64,000 nt of DNA from the NCBI GenBank assembly GCA_011620785.1, contig WOYM01000058.1, positions 16,103 to 80,102 on the forward strand, written 5' to 3'. The notes under the pieces were generated by a model, which saw only the letters and a program-made list of their open reading frames with translations, made no database searches and was not told the origin of the DNA. The stretch comes from Methanothrix sp. Its GTDB lineage: Archaea; Halobacteriota; Methanosarcinia; Methanotrichales; Methanotrichaceae. The first letter of the stretch is position 1, and every line of letters begins with the position of its first letter. Shown piece by piece: positions 36,556 through 45,463 of this stretch. A program made the translations under genes and the position numbers.

Positions 36556-36646
36556 TCATTCAACACCTACTTCCCGTCCTGCATGGAGTAGTTGAAATAA
36601 CTGACCCTCGATAGCAGCACAATTGCAGAATTGAACCAGCCTTCCT

Positions 36647-37318
36647 TTATATAATCCCCAAATAAACCGGCAGAGCGATCAGTATCACAGGCAGGCCGAC
36701 CAGAGCCCAGACCCGCCGGTCGCTGTCGAAGATCTTCTTTCCATCCAGGGGTCCGAAGGGCAGCATATTGAAGGCCGCCAGGATCAGGTTGATGAAGAGG
36801 GCAAATGTAATCGCCTGCGCCCAGACTTCGCCATCTGCCAGGCCGCTCATCCCCAGAATGAAGAAGAAAGCCGCCAGCACGATGTTGGTCATCGGCCCGG
36901 CCAGAGATATTAAGAGCATCTCTCTTTTCAGCTGGCTGGCCAGCTCCTCCTGACGAAACGGATCGGGGACGGTAGAGCCATATATGCTGTCTTGAATATA
37001 TGTCTGGACAGGGGGTCGGGACCGGCTGATCATCACCGCTCCCGGAGCGGCGATGAGAAGGCCGGCGAAGGCTGAAGCCACCGCCAGACCGAGGCCCCAG
37101 AGATTGGCCCGGTATTCGGCCAGATATCCAAAATGCTGGGCAGTGAACTTATGAGCCAGTTCATGGAGGAGAAATCCGCTGGCAACACCCAGAGTGGAGA
37201 CGATGATCATATTCATATCAAGCACCGCCCCTCCAAAAAGCACCGAGAAGGCTATTACCAGGGCGATCAATGATATGACCAGGTCCCTCAATTCAGTAAC
37301 GCTTATGCCCAACATCAT
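36647..37318 (-). CDS. Site-2 protease-like membrane metalloprotease (M50)
   Basis: Intramembrane zinc protease of 223 residues with about six hydrophobic segments. The zinc site is HELAHK (His52, Glu53, His56) in the second helix region, and the third ligand is in NMLPFGPLDGKKIF near residue 190. The compact form without PDZ or CBS domains is common in archaea. Substrates are unknown; relatives cleave membrane-tethered regulators. The gene stands alone on the minus strand. Confidence 0.9.
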   Translation of the reverse strand: MMLGISVTELRDLVISLIALVIAFSVLFGGAVLDMNMIIVSTLGVASGFLLHELAHKFTAQHFGYLAEYRANLWGLGLAVASAFAGLLIAAPGAVMISRSRPPVQTYIQDSIYGSTVPDPFRQEELASQLKREMLLISLAGPMTNIVLAAFFFILGMSGLADGEVWAQAITFALFINLILAAFNMLPFGPLDGKKIFDSDRRVWALVGLPVILIALPVYLGII

Positions 37319-37369
37319 TCTATTGACCTGGTACCCTTGCCGCTTTTGCTTTGCATCTCTGTTGGCCGT

Positions 37370-37489
37370 CTAATGAAGATCTTGATCGATCTCTCCCCTG
37401 GCATATCTATTCAGGATGGCGCTGATCCCTTCATAGCCAGGGCTTCCTTTCTTCATCTTATCGACGACTTGAACTATCTGCTCGTACAC
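37370..37489 (-). CDS. Possible 39-residue protein
   Basis: A minus-strand frame from GTG 37489 to TAG 37370 encodes a charged helical peptide starting MYEQIVQVVDKMKKGSPGYE and containing AILNRYARGEIDQDLH. Composition looks coding and it fills the gap upstream of the M50 protease gene, but no clear ribosome site is seen and I know of no family. It could be the remnant of a longer gene. Confidence 0.35.
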   Translation of the reverse strand: MYEQIVQVVDKMKKGSPGYEGISAILNRYARGEIDQDLH

Positions 37490-37535
37490 GGGCTATTGGT
37501 GTAACAGGTTGATATTTATCTCTTATCAAGAAAAC

Positions 37536-37545
37536 GATTTATACC
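37536..37545 (+). promoter_or_regulatory. TATA box for the glycosyltransferase gene
   Basis: GATTTATACC lies 22-31 bp upstream of ATG 37567, so the transcript should start within a few bases of that ATG and be nearly leaderless. This supports the ATG over the TTG at 37552, which would lie upstream of the transcript. Confidence 0.5.
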
Positions 37546-37566
37546 TAGAGCTTGATCTCCCGCCTC

Positions 37567-38661
37567 ATGGGAAAAGTATTCGTGAGCCCTCTGAACTGGG
37601 GTTTGGGCCACTCCACCAGGGATATTCCCATCATTGAGGAGCTACTCCGAAGGGGCCACGAGGTCACCATTGGCACCAGCGGCAATGCCCTGGCCCTTCT
37701 GAAGAGGGAATTCCCGGAATGCGATTTCATAACATTCAAGGACTATCCTGCCCCCTACAGCTCCACCCGGTTCTTCCTGCCCAAGTTCGCTGCCAGCATT
37801 CCCATCCTCCTCCGCGCTCTGGCCAGGGAGAGAAAGAAGCTGGACGAGATCCTCACCAGGAATAAGTTTGATCTGATAATAAGCGACAACCGCATGGGGG
37901 TCTACAGCCACGACATTCCCAGCTACTTCATCTCCCATCAGCTCCGCTTCAGCCTGCCCCAGTACCTCTACCCTTTTGAGATGCTCACCATTCCCGTGAA
38001 CAGCTTCGTTCATGTCAAGTTCGACGGAGTCATTGTGCCGGATATCTATCCCTGGGCGGGCCAGCCGAACCTGAGCGGCAAGCTCAGCCGATCCCGCTTG
38101 GATGCCACCAACAAAAGAGCCTATTTCGCCGGAATCTTCACCAGCACCAGGAAGATGAATCTGGATGAAGACCTGGATTATCTGATCATCATCTCAGGAC
38201 CCGAGCCCCAGAGGACGAAGCTGGAGGAGATCATCTTAAAGCAGGTGCAAAAGCTCCCCGGGGAGAAGGTGGTGCTCCTGGGAAGCCCTCAGAAGGAGAG
38301 GCACGAGAAGCTGGATGATCACACCACAGTTCACTCTTACCTATCCACGGAGGATAAAGTGGAGCTGATGAACCGGGCCCGCTTTCTGATCACCAGGTCC
38401 GGCTATACCACCATGATGGAGATGGTGGAGCTGGACAAAAAGCATGGGCTGTTCATCCCCACCCCCGGCCAGACGGAGCAGGAGTATCTCTCCCGCTACT
38501 ATGCCCGGCAAGGCTGGTTCCTCTCCCGCAGCCAGTACAAGCTCCGCCTTCCCCAGGACGTGCAGGAGGCGATGAACGACCAGGGCTTCCCGGAGATGAC
38601 TAAGACGGCGGAGAACGTCAAGAGGCTCTATGAGGAACTCTTCGTGCAGCATCTGAGCTGA
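37567..38661 (+). CDS. GT28-like glycosyltransferase
   Basis: A 364-residue protein resembling MurG/UDP-GlcNAc transferases. The N-terminal Rossmann half opens MGKVFVSPLNWGLGHSTRDI, with the glycine-rich GLGHSTRDIPIIEELLRRGHEV loop; the second half has YLIIISGPEPQRT, VVLLGSP, VHSYLSTEDKVELMNRARFLITRSGYTTMMEMVEL and the nucleotide-sugar site FIPTPGQTEQEYLSRYY. It probably acts on a cell-surface or lipid-linked acceptor. Start chosen from the TATA box position. Monocistronic. Confidence 0.85.
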   Translation: MGKVFVSPLNWGLGHSTRDIPIIEELLRRGHEVTIGTSGNALALLKREFPECDFITFKDYPAPYSSTRFFLPKFAASIPILLRALARERKKLDEILTRNKFDLIISDNRMGVYSHDIPSYFISHQLRFSLPQYLYPFEMLTIPVNSFVHVKFDGVIVPDIYPWAGQPNLSGKLSRSRLDATNKRAYFAGIFTSTRKMNLDEDLDYLIIISGPEPQRTKLEEIILKQVQKLPGEKVVLLGSPQKERHEKLDDHTTVHSYLSTEDKVELMNRARFLITRSGYTTMMEMVELDKKHGLFIPTPGQTEQEYLSRYYARQGWFLSRSQYKLRLPQDVQEAMNDQGFPEMTKTAENVKRLYEELFVQHLS

Positions 38662-38695
38662 AATGTGATCTGTCTATTCCGCAGCAGACAGAGTG

Positions 38696-39307
38696 CTACC
38701 AATAATTGCGAAGCATCTCATGCACCCGACACCAACTCTCCATTATCTCTGGACCGAAGAGCTCTTTCGGCAAAAGATCGATCATCTGCCCAAGGTACCT
38801 GACTTTCCTCTCCATCAACTCCCGGGCACAGAGAGAATCAATATCCTCCATCATATCCGCTGCCAGTAGGCGGGAGGAGCGAATGCAATGCTCAAGCCTC
38901 AGCCGGACATCATCCGGATGGCAGTTCAGGCCTCCTGTATCCTGATAAATCACCCTTCCCAGCTCACTGAAGGCCTCGATGAACAGGCTGAAAGACGACT
39001 GATCAGAATCGCAGCGCCCGTGAGTGGCAGCATAGCCGCAACCCTGGCAGCTTCGGCTCTGGCCATACTGGACGCAAAAAGGGCAGGTCCCGGGCCGGGT
39101 GGGCAAGTGGCCGAGTATTATAAGAGAGAAGGCGCGGGCGAACTTATGCTGCTTTTCGGGCGGGACCTTTTCCAGGCGGCGGGATAAGAGTTCCAGCCAG
39201 TAAATCAGCTCCTGGCAGCCGGTGACGATCCCCTTCCTGGCCATATCAAGGGAGGCAGCATCGATCGATGCCGCCGCCGCCTCCAGTTCCTTTGCTCTAT
39301 CGCTCAT
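38696..39307 (-). CDS. Hypothetical zinc-ribbon protein
   Basis: A 203-residue soluble protein, mostly helical, with a central cysteine cluster: CPFCVQYGQSRSCQGCGYAATHGRC around residues 85-110, i.e. two CxxC pairs plus one Cys and a His, likely one zinc site. It begins MSDRAKELEAAAASI; the frame extends 13 codons further but TATAGGCC and weak codons argue for 39307. No known family. It is the last gene of a run with the HDAC-family deacetylase, separated by 58 bp. Confidence 0.65.
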   Translation of the reverse strand: MSDRAKELEAAAASIDAASLDMARKGIVTGCQELIYWLELLSRRLEKVPPEKQHKFARAFSLIILGHLPTRPGTCPFCVQYGQSRSCQGCGYAATHGRCDSDQSSFSLFIEAFSELGRVIYQDTGGLNCHPDDVRLRLEHCIRSSRLLAADMMEDIDSLCARELMERKVRYLGQMIDLLPKELFGPEIMESWCRVHEMLRNYW

Positions 39308-39365
39308 ATAGCTCGCAGAAGACCAGTATAGGCCGGTATGGCCCAACTTTCAATATGCCTGGCCC

Positions 39366-40730
39366 TCAGTACCCCTTCTGGGTATGGGTCATATTGTTGC
39401 AGAACTTGAACTTGTCCCGGTCCTTGTCCTGTAGATAGACATACCCTATCCTGCGATCCTCCAGATGCTCCTCATACTCCTCTTTTGCATCCTCCCGGCA
39501 GGACGAGCAGGCACCGCGAGGGATGGAGACGCAGAAGGCATTGTTCAAGGTGCCATATCCCCTCTGGGCTGAGCTGGTGATGGTCATGTATCCCGGGCAG
39601 TCCGGACAGAGCCTGACCGACTCCTCCTGGCTCTCATTGATCATGTCCGTATCGTAAAAGACCCTCTTCTTCCGGCGGTAGAAGTCGCCCAGACTCTCCA
39701 GGGCCATCTGGACCATCTCCTCCCTCTTCGCCCAGGCCTCATTCACCTGCTCCACCGTTTTCTTGATCTCCCGCCACATGGCATCGGTCTGCACAAAGGC
39801 TCCAGGAACATAATCCGGCTCGCGTACATGGGAGTAGTCAAGGCCGGCCATGGCCAGGATGATGCCGGTGTTCACATAGGGAAGAGCGCTTTCCACCGCA
39901 TAGCCTCCCTCCAGGACGCAGATATCTGGAGCAAGCTTCTCATTGAGCCGGGCATAGCCATTGGCAGAGAACCGCATATTAGCTAGAGGATCAGTGTAGT
40001 GGTTGTCCTGGCCGGCGGAGTTCAGGACCAGATCCGGCTTGAACTCCTCCAGGATGGGCAGGATGAGATTGTCCAGAACATAATGGATGCCCTCGTCTGT
40101 GGTGCCCGGAGGCAGGGGAACGTTCAGGGTGCGCGCCAGTGCCTGCGGCCCGCCGATCTCATTGACGAAACCGGACCCAGGATAGAGGGTATGCCCGTCC
40201 TGGTGGAAGGATATGCACAGGACACTGGGATCATGCCAGAAGATCTCCTGAGTGCCGTCGCCGTGATGCACATCCGTATCGATCACCGCGAGCCTCTTAT
40301 GGCCATATCTGGTCCTCAGGTACTCGACAAGTATAGCCATATTGTTGATATTGCAAAATCCCCGGTTGCCGTGCACCACCCGCATGCTGTGGTGGCCTGG
40401 CGGGCGCACCAGGGCAAAGCCGTTTCTGATCTCCCCTTTCTCCAGGGCATCGGCCAGGGTGAGGGTGCTTCCGGCGGCAATGAGATGGGCCTCGGTCACC
40501 TGGCTCTCCACATCTGGAACGCAGAAATGGGTGCGAGCGATGTCCTTGTTCTCTGCCAATCGAGGCTTGTACTCCTCGATCTGGGGGAGGTCCATCAGCC
40601 CCTCCTCGAAGATCTGGTCCCGGGTATAAAGCAGCCTCTCCTCTCTCTCTGGGTGGGTGGGCGAGATGGCCCAGTCGAAGGCGGGGAAGAATATCAGGCC
40701 GGTCTTTCCCGCTCTTGCAGTAGAAGCCAT
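39366..40730 (-). CDS. HDAC-superfamily deacetylase with Cys-rich C-terminal extension
   Basis: Zinc-dependent deacetylase of the histone-deacetylase/acetoin-utilisation superfamily, 454 residues. Active-site blocks are clear: RPPGHHSMRVVHGNRGFCNINNMAI, the zinc site DTDVHHGDGTQEIFW, FHQDGHTLYPGSG, and LNSAGQDNHYTDPL. About 100 residues beyond the usual end carry CPDCPGYMTITSS and ACSSCRED, a likely second metal site. Archaeal members may act on acetylated proteins or polyamines; the substrate is unknown. Its ATG follows the hydantoinase stop directly (TAAATG), so the pair is co-translated. Confidence 0.88.
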   Translation of the reverse strand: MASTARAGKTGLIFFPAFDWAISPTHPEREERLLYTRDQIFEEGLMDLPQIEEYKPRLAENKDIARTHFCVPDVESQVTEAHLIAAGSTLTLADALEKGEIRNGFALVRPPGHHSMRVVHGNRGFCNINNMAILVEYLRTRYGHKRLAVIDTDVHHGDGTQEIFWHDPSVLCISFHQDGHTLYPGSGFVNEIGGPQALARTLNVPLPPGTTDEGIHYVLDNLILPILEEFKPDLVLNSAGQDNHYTDPLANMRFSANGYARLNEKLAPDICVLEGGYAVESALPYVNTGIILAMAGLDYSHVREPDYVPGAFVQTDAMWREIKKTVEQVNEAWAKREEMVQMALESLGDFYRRKKRVFYDTDMINESQEESVRLCPDCPGYMTITSSAQRGYGTLNNAFCVSIPRGACSSCREDAKEEYEEHLEDRRIGYVYLQDKDRDKFKFCNNMTHTQKGY

Positions 40731-42407
40731 TTACGTGCACCTCCATGAGGATAGCAGGCCAGCAGGAATCTCCATCCGTACGTCCAGGAGCTTTCCTACC
40801 GTCGACCATCCCCGAATCATATTGAAGACCTCGCTGGAAGTGACCAGAGCTTCAGCGGCATACTCCTCGATCCCCAGGCGACCTGCTCTCTCCACGAGAA
40901 GCCTCTTTGCCAGCTGCTCGGCCTGAGCCAGAGACATCTGCTTCTCATTCACTTTGCCCATGATCCCATCCTCTGCAGTCACATACTCACCCCTCTCGGT
41001 ATCGATATGAAGGTTAAGGGTGATGGTAGGCCGGGCAACGGCAGCACCAATGGCATTGGCAACCGCAGCATGCTCAGGCACAATCGAGGCCACCTTCAGC
41101 CGGGAGGCGATAAGAGGCACCAAAGCGGGGGCAGCTCCCCCCACCCCAACCACATTCTGCGCCTCGAGCTTCTCCTTTTTCATGATCTCCCAGATGCGAT
41201 AAGCAGGCTCCTGCTCCCACTCCCGGAACATCTCATTGACCTGTGAGGCGATCTTCTCCACCACAGAATCTAACACCATCTCTGCTGCCTTTTCTATAGT
41301 GCAGTTCATCCTGCTTGCCAGCCCTGCCATCGCCTCCCTTGCTCGCCCCAGGTCGCCGACGCTCGACCGGCCCAAGAAGCGCAGAGCATCGGTGGGAGTG
41401 GGGCCCGTGCCCCCCAAACAGAAGGGCGAGCCGTTTCTCTGCGGGCCCACTGTCAGGCAATCGCCGGTGATATTCACTGCACTGTCCCCGCCAATGGCAA
41501 CGGACCTTACGGCAAAAGCGCGCACATGAGTCAGCATAGAATCCACTCGCGCCCCTTTAGAGGAGAGCAGCGGACTGCCGGAGAGGATGAGAGCCAGGTC
41601 TGTCGTCGTGCCGCCGACGTCCACCACTACGGAGGTCTGGCCAGGAGGAGTCAGGGCCATGACCCCCATGATGCTGGCCGCAGGCCCGGAGAAGATGGTC
41701 TCCACCGGCATTTCCAGCGATCCCTCCAAAGGCAGGGTTCCGCCGTCTGCCTTCAGGATATAAACGGGAGCGGTGATCCGCCTCTCCTCCAGAGCCCTGG
41801 ATATGGCAAGAGCGAACCTCGCATAGCTCTCTTTGGTGGCCAGGGTGAGCTTTGTGGTGGCAGCCCTCCGGGGGAAGTTGAGGCGACCAGATACCCGATG
41901 GCCCAGCTCGATCTTGGATCCGGGCAGGATTTGGGACATGATCTGGGATACCTTATCCTCGTGAGCCGGATTTCTCTGGCTGAACTTTCCCACCACTGCC
42001 ACCCTCGAGACTCCACTCTCCTTTATCCTGGCGGCGGCCTCTTTTATCTGGGATTCATTCAACCGGTCGATCTCCTTGCCCCGGAAGTCTATGGCTCCAT
42101 CGAGAATGATGGACTGGCCCAGGTTGTAGTCCCGAGGATTGGTACCCGGGCCCGGGATCAAGACCAGGGTCACGGGGTCCGTCTTCTTCTCGGCAATCAT
42201 ATTTGTGATCAGAGTGGTGCTTAAAACCACCCTTTCGATCTTGCTGACGTCCACTCCTCTGACCAGATCATCCAGAGCCCCCAGCAAGCATCCCAGCAGA
42301 TCATTGTGATCCGTAGGCACATAGGCCGTCTTCTCCACCCGGCTGCCATCCACTAAAACAGCATCAGTGGTGGTTCCGCCGACATCTATTCCAATAAGCA
42401 TTTTCAT
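40731..42407 (-). CDS. Hydantoinase/oxoprolinase (HyuA) family protein
   Basis: ATP-dependent amidohydrolase-type protein of 558 residues. It opens MKMLIGIDVGGTTTDAVLVDG, the actin-like ATPase phosphate-1 loop; VVVDVGGTTTDLALI at about residue 265 is phosphate-2; ETIFSGPAASIMGVMAL and NVVGVGGAAPALVPLIAS are further family marks. In bacteria HyuA pairs with HyuB; no B subunit is next to it here. In methanogens stand-alone HyuA-like genes are common and mostly uncharacterised. It is directly upstream of the HDAC-family gene. Confidence 0.85.
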   Translation of the reverse strand: MKMLIGIDVGGTTTDAVLVDGSRVEKTAYVPTDHNDLLGCLLGALDDLVRGVDVSKIERVVLSTTLITNMIAEKKTDPVTLVLIPGPGTNPRDYNLGQSIILDGAIDFRGKEIDRLNESQIKEAAARIKESGVSRVAVVGKFSQRNPAHEDKVSQIMSQILPGSKIELGHRVSGRLNFPRRAATTKLTLATKESYARFALAISRALEERRITAPVYILKADGGTLPLEGSLEMPVETIFSGPAASIMGVMALTPPGQTSVVVDVGGTTTDLALILSGSPLLSSKGARVDSMLTHVRAFAVRSVAIGGDSAVNITGDCLTVGPQRNGSPFCLGGTGPTPTDALRFLGRSSVGDLGRAREAMAGLASRMNCTIEKAAEMVLDSVVEKIASQVNEMFREWEQEPAYRIWEIMKKEKLEAQNVVGVGGAAPALVPLIASRLKVASIVPEHAAVANAIGAAVARPTITLNLHIDTERGEYVTAEDGIMGKVNEKQMSLAQAEQLAKRLLVERAGRLGIEEYAAEALVTSSEVFNMIRGWSTVGKLLDVRMEIPAGLLSSWRCT

Positions 42408-42545
42408 TCGCCTTTCGATAGGCGCTCTGGATCAGGATATATATCGGCTTTGTGGTCTTTTGGAAGATATAACTGGCAAGTCCCGTGGAGAGCATGTGGC
42501 CATTTTGCCGGGAGCGAGGGATAGGCGAAAAGGCCTCAGTCCCCT

Positions 42546-42779
42546 CTAATCCAGCGCACGAATGAGCGGCTTTATCTCATAGACATCCAGCTGCCTTTGA
42601 ATGGTAAACAGCTGATTGCCCATCTGATGGCTCTTGAGAAGGGAGTTCCCCACATCCTTTGGCAGATAAAACTCCTCTTCCCCGAGCTTCACCCGGAAGA
42701 ACTTCCTGCTCTTGCCCAGCTCCATGCCGCTATATCTGCCTGTGACCTTCTCGCCGACCTTAAGAATTCGAGGCTCCAT
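42546..42779 (-). CDS. Small conserved-looking hypothetical protein
   Basis: A 77-residue basic protein starting MEPRILKVGEKVTGRYSGME, beta-rich (FFRVKLGEEEFYLPKDVG), with a helical end (KPLIRALD). The layout KVGEKVTGRYSG ... FRVKLGEEEFYLP resembles a small single-stranded-binding or SH3-like barrel, but that is a guess. Monocistronic, minus strand. Confidence 0.6.
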   Translation of the reverse strand: MEPRILKVGEKVTGRYSGMELGKSRKFFRVKLGEEEFYLPKDVGNSLLKSHQMGNQLFTIQRQLDVYEIKPLIRALD

Positions 42780-42854
42780 AGAGTTTCACCTCATTGATTA
42801 TTATGTTTGTATCTTGCTACTACTTCTATCTTCCGATCGGAGGCTGAAGACAAA

Positions 42855-43175
42855 GCAATTATCATGCTCATCCTCTATACCGTATACCTGGTACCCATCT
42901 TCAAAGGATGCGCTAGTGGCCATTTACTACGCCATCGGCGGGCTGCCGGCGATAATCCGGGTGGGATTCATCCAGGGCATATTGATGCTGATAGGGGCCG
43001 TCTTCCTCTACGGCGACCTGATCTCCGCTGGCGGCAGCCTGGATATCTGGGAGAGAATTCCCCTTGATGTGCTCAGCATGGGTATCATCGCCTGCTGCGT
43101 CCTGGTGCCACTTTTCTTGGGCATCTTCTGGCAGAGAGGCAATGAGACGGCTGATCTGCGGTACAGCAGCATATC
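42855..43175 (+). pseudogene. Fragment of a sodium:solute symporter (SSS/SLC5)
   Basis: Two frames hold remnants. One (about 42,860-42,910) gives LILYTVYLVPIFKG, and the other (from 42,905) gives ALVAIYYAIGGLPAIIRVGF, IQGILMLIGAVFLYGDLISAGG and LSMGIIACCVLVPLFLGIFWQRGN. IGGLPAIxxxxxIQGILMLIGA and PLFLGIFWxRGN are typical inner segments of SSS transporters. The two ends of the gene and the Na+ site helices are gone. A full SSS protein of a different kind lies 2.6 kb downstream. Confidence 0.65.
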
Positions 43176-43447
43176 TCATCGGCAGCCTGGCGACGAGACG
43201 GCCGGAAGGGGTGAAGGCTACAGGTTAGATATAAAACGGCTAATAGGAGGAGGAACAGCCCCGTTCTTCCGCCTATTTTGCCAAATTTTTTACTGAATAT
43301 CATTGAATTATGGACCGATTGGAGGATCAATTGGCAGTGATCCGACCGCTGCTCGCCACCTCTTTGAGGAGCCAGAGAAGGATACTTTTGGATTAAATTA
43401 ATATACCGAATCGGAGAGGCATATCATAACCATCAGGAGGGAATAAT

Positions 43448-43714
43448 TTGGCTGAAATGAGAAACTTTGCCCTGAGGGACGCCCAGGGAAATGAGATTGG
43501 AGTTTTCACGGGAAAATCGCCCAGGCAAGCGGCACTGAAAGCCGCTAACCGCGGCTACACAGAGATAAAGCTGCGTGAGCGTGGCACCAAGAAGGTGCAC
43601 ATCTTCTCAGGAGAGAGGGTGCAGGTAGACAAGCCAGCAGGAGCACCTGCCTGGATGCCGGACAAAATATGGAAGCCAAAGGTGAAGAAGGTGGGCATCG
43701 AGAAGCTGGATTAG
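43448..43714 (+). CDS. MC1 chromosomal DNA-binding protein
   Basis: Small DNA-bending architectural protein found in Methanosarcinales and haloarchaea. The 88 residues read MRNFALRDAQGNEIGVFTG, KSPRQAALKAANRGYTEIKL, RERGTKKVHIFSGERVQV, then APAWMPDKIWKPKVKK, the full MC1 pattern with the DNA-wedging C-terminal loop. It is a little shorter than reference MC1 after ANRG, where the typical extra loop is missing. The start is TTG 43448 with AGGAGGG four to ten bases upstream; an ATG three codons later is less well placed. Confidence 0.93.
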   Translation: MAEMRNFALRDAQGNEIGVFTGKSPRQAALKAANRGYTEIKLRERGTKKVHIFSGERVQVDKPAGAPAWMPDKIWKPKVKKVGIEKLD

Positions 43715-43846
43715 GTCTAAGCCATATCTAAAGCCTCAGACAAAGAAGCGCAGCCTCTTATCAGGTCTGCGCCGAACCCTTGCCTTCAAAACCAAAATGG
43801 CATATTGAGCTTACGCTGCTATATTTCCTCTCCATTCTGGCATAGC

Positions 43847-45151
43847 CTAGGGCACAAGGCGCCTTCGATCTCTGGGAAAGATCACCGCATCACGAATGTT
43901 CTCCAGATTGAGCATGGTCATCACCAGGCGGGACAGCCCCAGACCCCAACCGGCATGAGGGGGCATTCCATAGCGAAATGCCCGAAGATAGAATTCAAAG
44001 CCATCTGGATCCAGCCCCTTCTCCTTTATCCTCTCCACCAGCAGGCTGTAGTCGTGCACCCTCTGCGCCCCGCTGGCCAGCTCCATCCTCGGGTGCATGA
44101 GATCGAATCCCCGGCAGATCTCAGGTTTGTCCTCATAAGGCAGGGTATAATAGGGCTTGATTGATGATGGCCAGTCGATCAGGAAGTAATGCTCTCCAAT
44201 GCTCTCTCCTAAGAATCTCTCCGTCTCTGTATCCAGGTCGTCGCCCCATTGCATCCTGGCCCCAGCCTTCTCTTCCGCCAGCTCCAGAGCACGGGTGTAG
44301 GTGATCCTCTTGAAGGGAAGGCGGGGCACCTCCAGCTCCATATTCAAAACCCCCAGCTGGCGGCGGCAGTTATCAGCCACATAGCTATATGCCCCAGCCA
44401 CCGCCTCCTCCAGGATCTCCATTACATCCTTGTCGTCGGCAAAGCTGACCTCCAGGTCTATGGAGATGGCCTCATTCAGATGGCGCCTGGTATCATGCTC
44501 CTCCGCCCGGAATATGGGACCGATCTCATAAACCCGGTCCATGCCCGCTCCCATCAGCATCTGTTTGTAGAGCTGCGGGCTCTGGTTCAAGAAGGCCTCC
44601 TTCTCAAAGTAGCTGATGGGAAAGAGATCGGTCCCTCCCTCTGTGGCTGCGGCCACGATCTTGGGGGTGAAGACCTCAACTATCCCCTTCTTATGGAAAT
44701 AGTCCCTGAGGCTGCAAAGGACTGCGCTCTCGATCTCGAATGCGGCCAGGACGCTGGGCCGGCGGATGTCCATGAACCTGGAGTCAAGGCGGGTGTCAAG
44801 CTCGCACTCCACCTTCTCCGTGGGATCCAAAGGAAGAGGCACCTGGGCGGCGCTCAAAACCTGAATCTCCGTGGGAAGGATCTCATATCCTCGCGGAGCC
44901 TTGGCCTCCGCCTTAACATTCCCCCGGACCATAACCACACTCTCCCGGCTGATGGAGCGCGCCATCTTGAAAACATCCTTTCCCAGGAGCTTCTTGACCA
45001 GAGTTATCTGAGCCATTCCCTCTCTGTCCCTGAGCACCAGGAAAGCTATGCCCCCCAGGTCCCTGATCTCATGGGCGAAGCCCGCCAGCATGACCTCTTT
45101 TCCGTCCATATCCGCAGATATTTGGCCTGAATAATGAGTTCTGAGGATCAA
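43847..45151 (-). CDS. aspS: Aspartyl-tRNA synthetase (archaeal type)
   Basis: Class II synthetase of 434 residues. The N-terminal anticodon-binding OB-fold includes [25 protein letters not shown]. Motif 2 is [21 protein letters not shown]; motif 3 is [32 protein letters not shown]. The length and lack of a bacterial GAD insert mark the archaeal form. In methanogens it may also charge tRNA-Asn, but discriminating residues were not judged. It is divergent from the small membrane-protein gene. Confidence 0.95.
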   Translation of the reverse strand: MILRTHYSGQISADMDGKEVMLAGFAHEIRDLGGIAFLVLRDREGMAQITLVKKLLGKDVFKMARSISRESVVMVRGNVKAEAKAPRGYEILPTEIQVLSAAQVPLPLDPTEKVECELDTRLDSRFMDIRRPSVLAAFEIESAVLCSLRDYFHKKGIVEVFTPKIVAAATEGGTDLFPISYFEKEAFLNQSPQLYKQMLMGAGMDRVYEIGPIFRAEEHDTRRHLNEAISIDLEVSFADDKDVMEILEEAVAGAYSYVADNCRRQLGVLNMELEVPRLPFKRITYTRALELAEEKAGARMQWGDDLDTETERFLGESIGEHYFLIDWPSSIKPYYTLPYEDKPEICRGFDLMHPRMELASGAQRVHDYSLLVERIKEKGLDPDGFEFYLRAFRYGMPPHAGWGLGLSRLVMTMLNLENIRDAVIFPRDRRRLVP

Positions 45152-45256
45152 TTCATCTCACGGCTGCGAGAAGGAATTCCTGATATAAAAGCAGTCTGAT
45201 CTACATGCAGTAGATATATCTGCTAAGGGGATGATAACCTATCCGGGTTTATAGCC

Positions 45257-45463
45257 ATGGCCTCACTCCACGAACTCCTGAGCCAGAAGGATTTCTGGAT
45301 TTTGCTCTTCTTCTTAGGATGGGTGCTGCTCAACTGGCCTATGCTATCCTTAGCCGAAGGCATAATTCTGCTGGGCATGCCTGCGATACTCATCTACATA
45401 TCTGCAGTCTGGATGATACTCATTCTCCTGATGTACCTCTTTGACCGGGGGAATTCTAGTTGA
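45257..45463 (+). CDS. Small two-TM protein coupled to the SLC5-STAC-DUF835 gene
   Basis: A 68-residue membrane protein with two hydrophobic helices (WILLFFLGWVLLNWPML and GIILLGMPAILIYISAVWMI) and a short polar end (LFDRGNSS). Its TGA overlaps the TTG start of the next gene (TTGA), so the two are translationally coupled. Small hydrophobic proteins in front of SSS transporters are known in bacteria (YjcH with ActP; a small reading frame before CbrA). It is probably a subunit or chaperone of the large transporter-sensor. No clear ribosome site precedes ATG 45257. Confidence 0.75.
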   Translation: MASLHELLSQKDFWILLFFLGWVLLNWPMLSLAEGIILLGMPAILIYISAVWMILILLMYLFDRGNSS

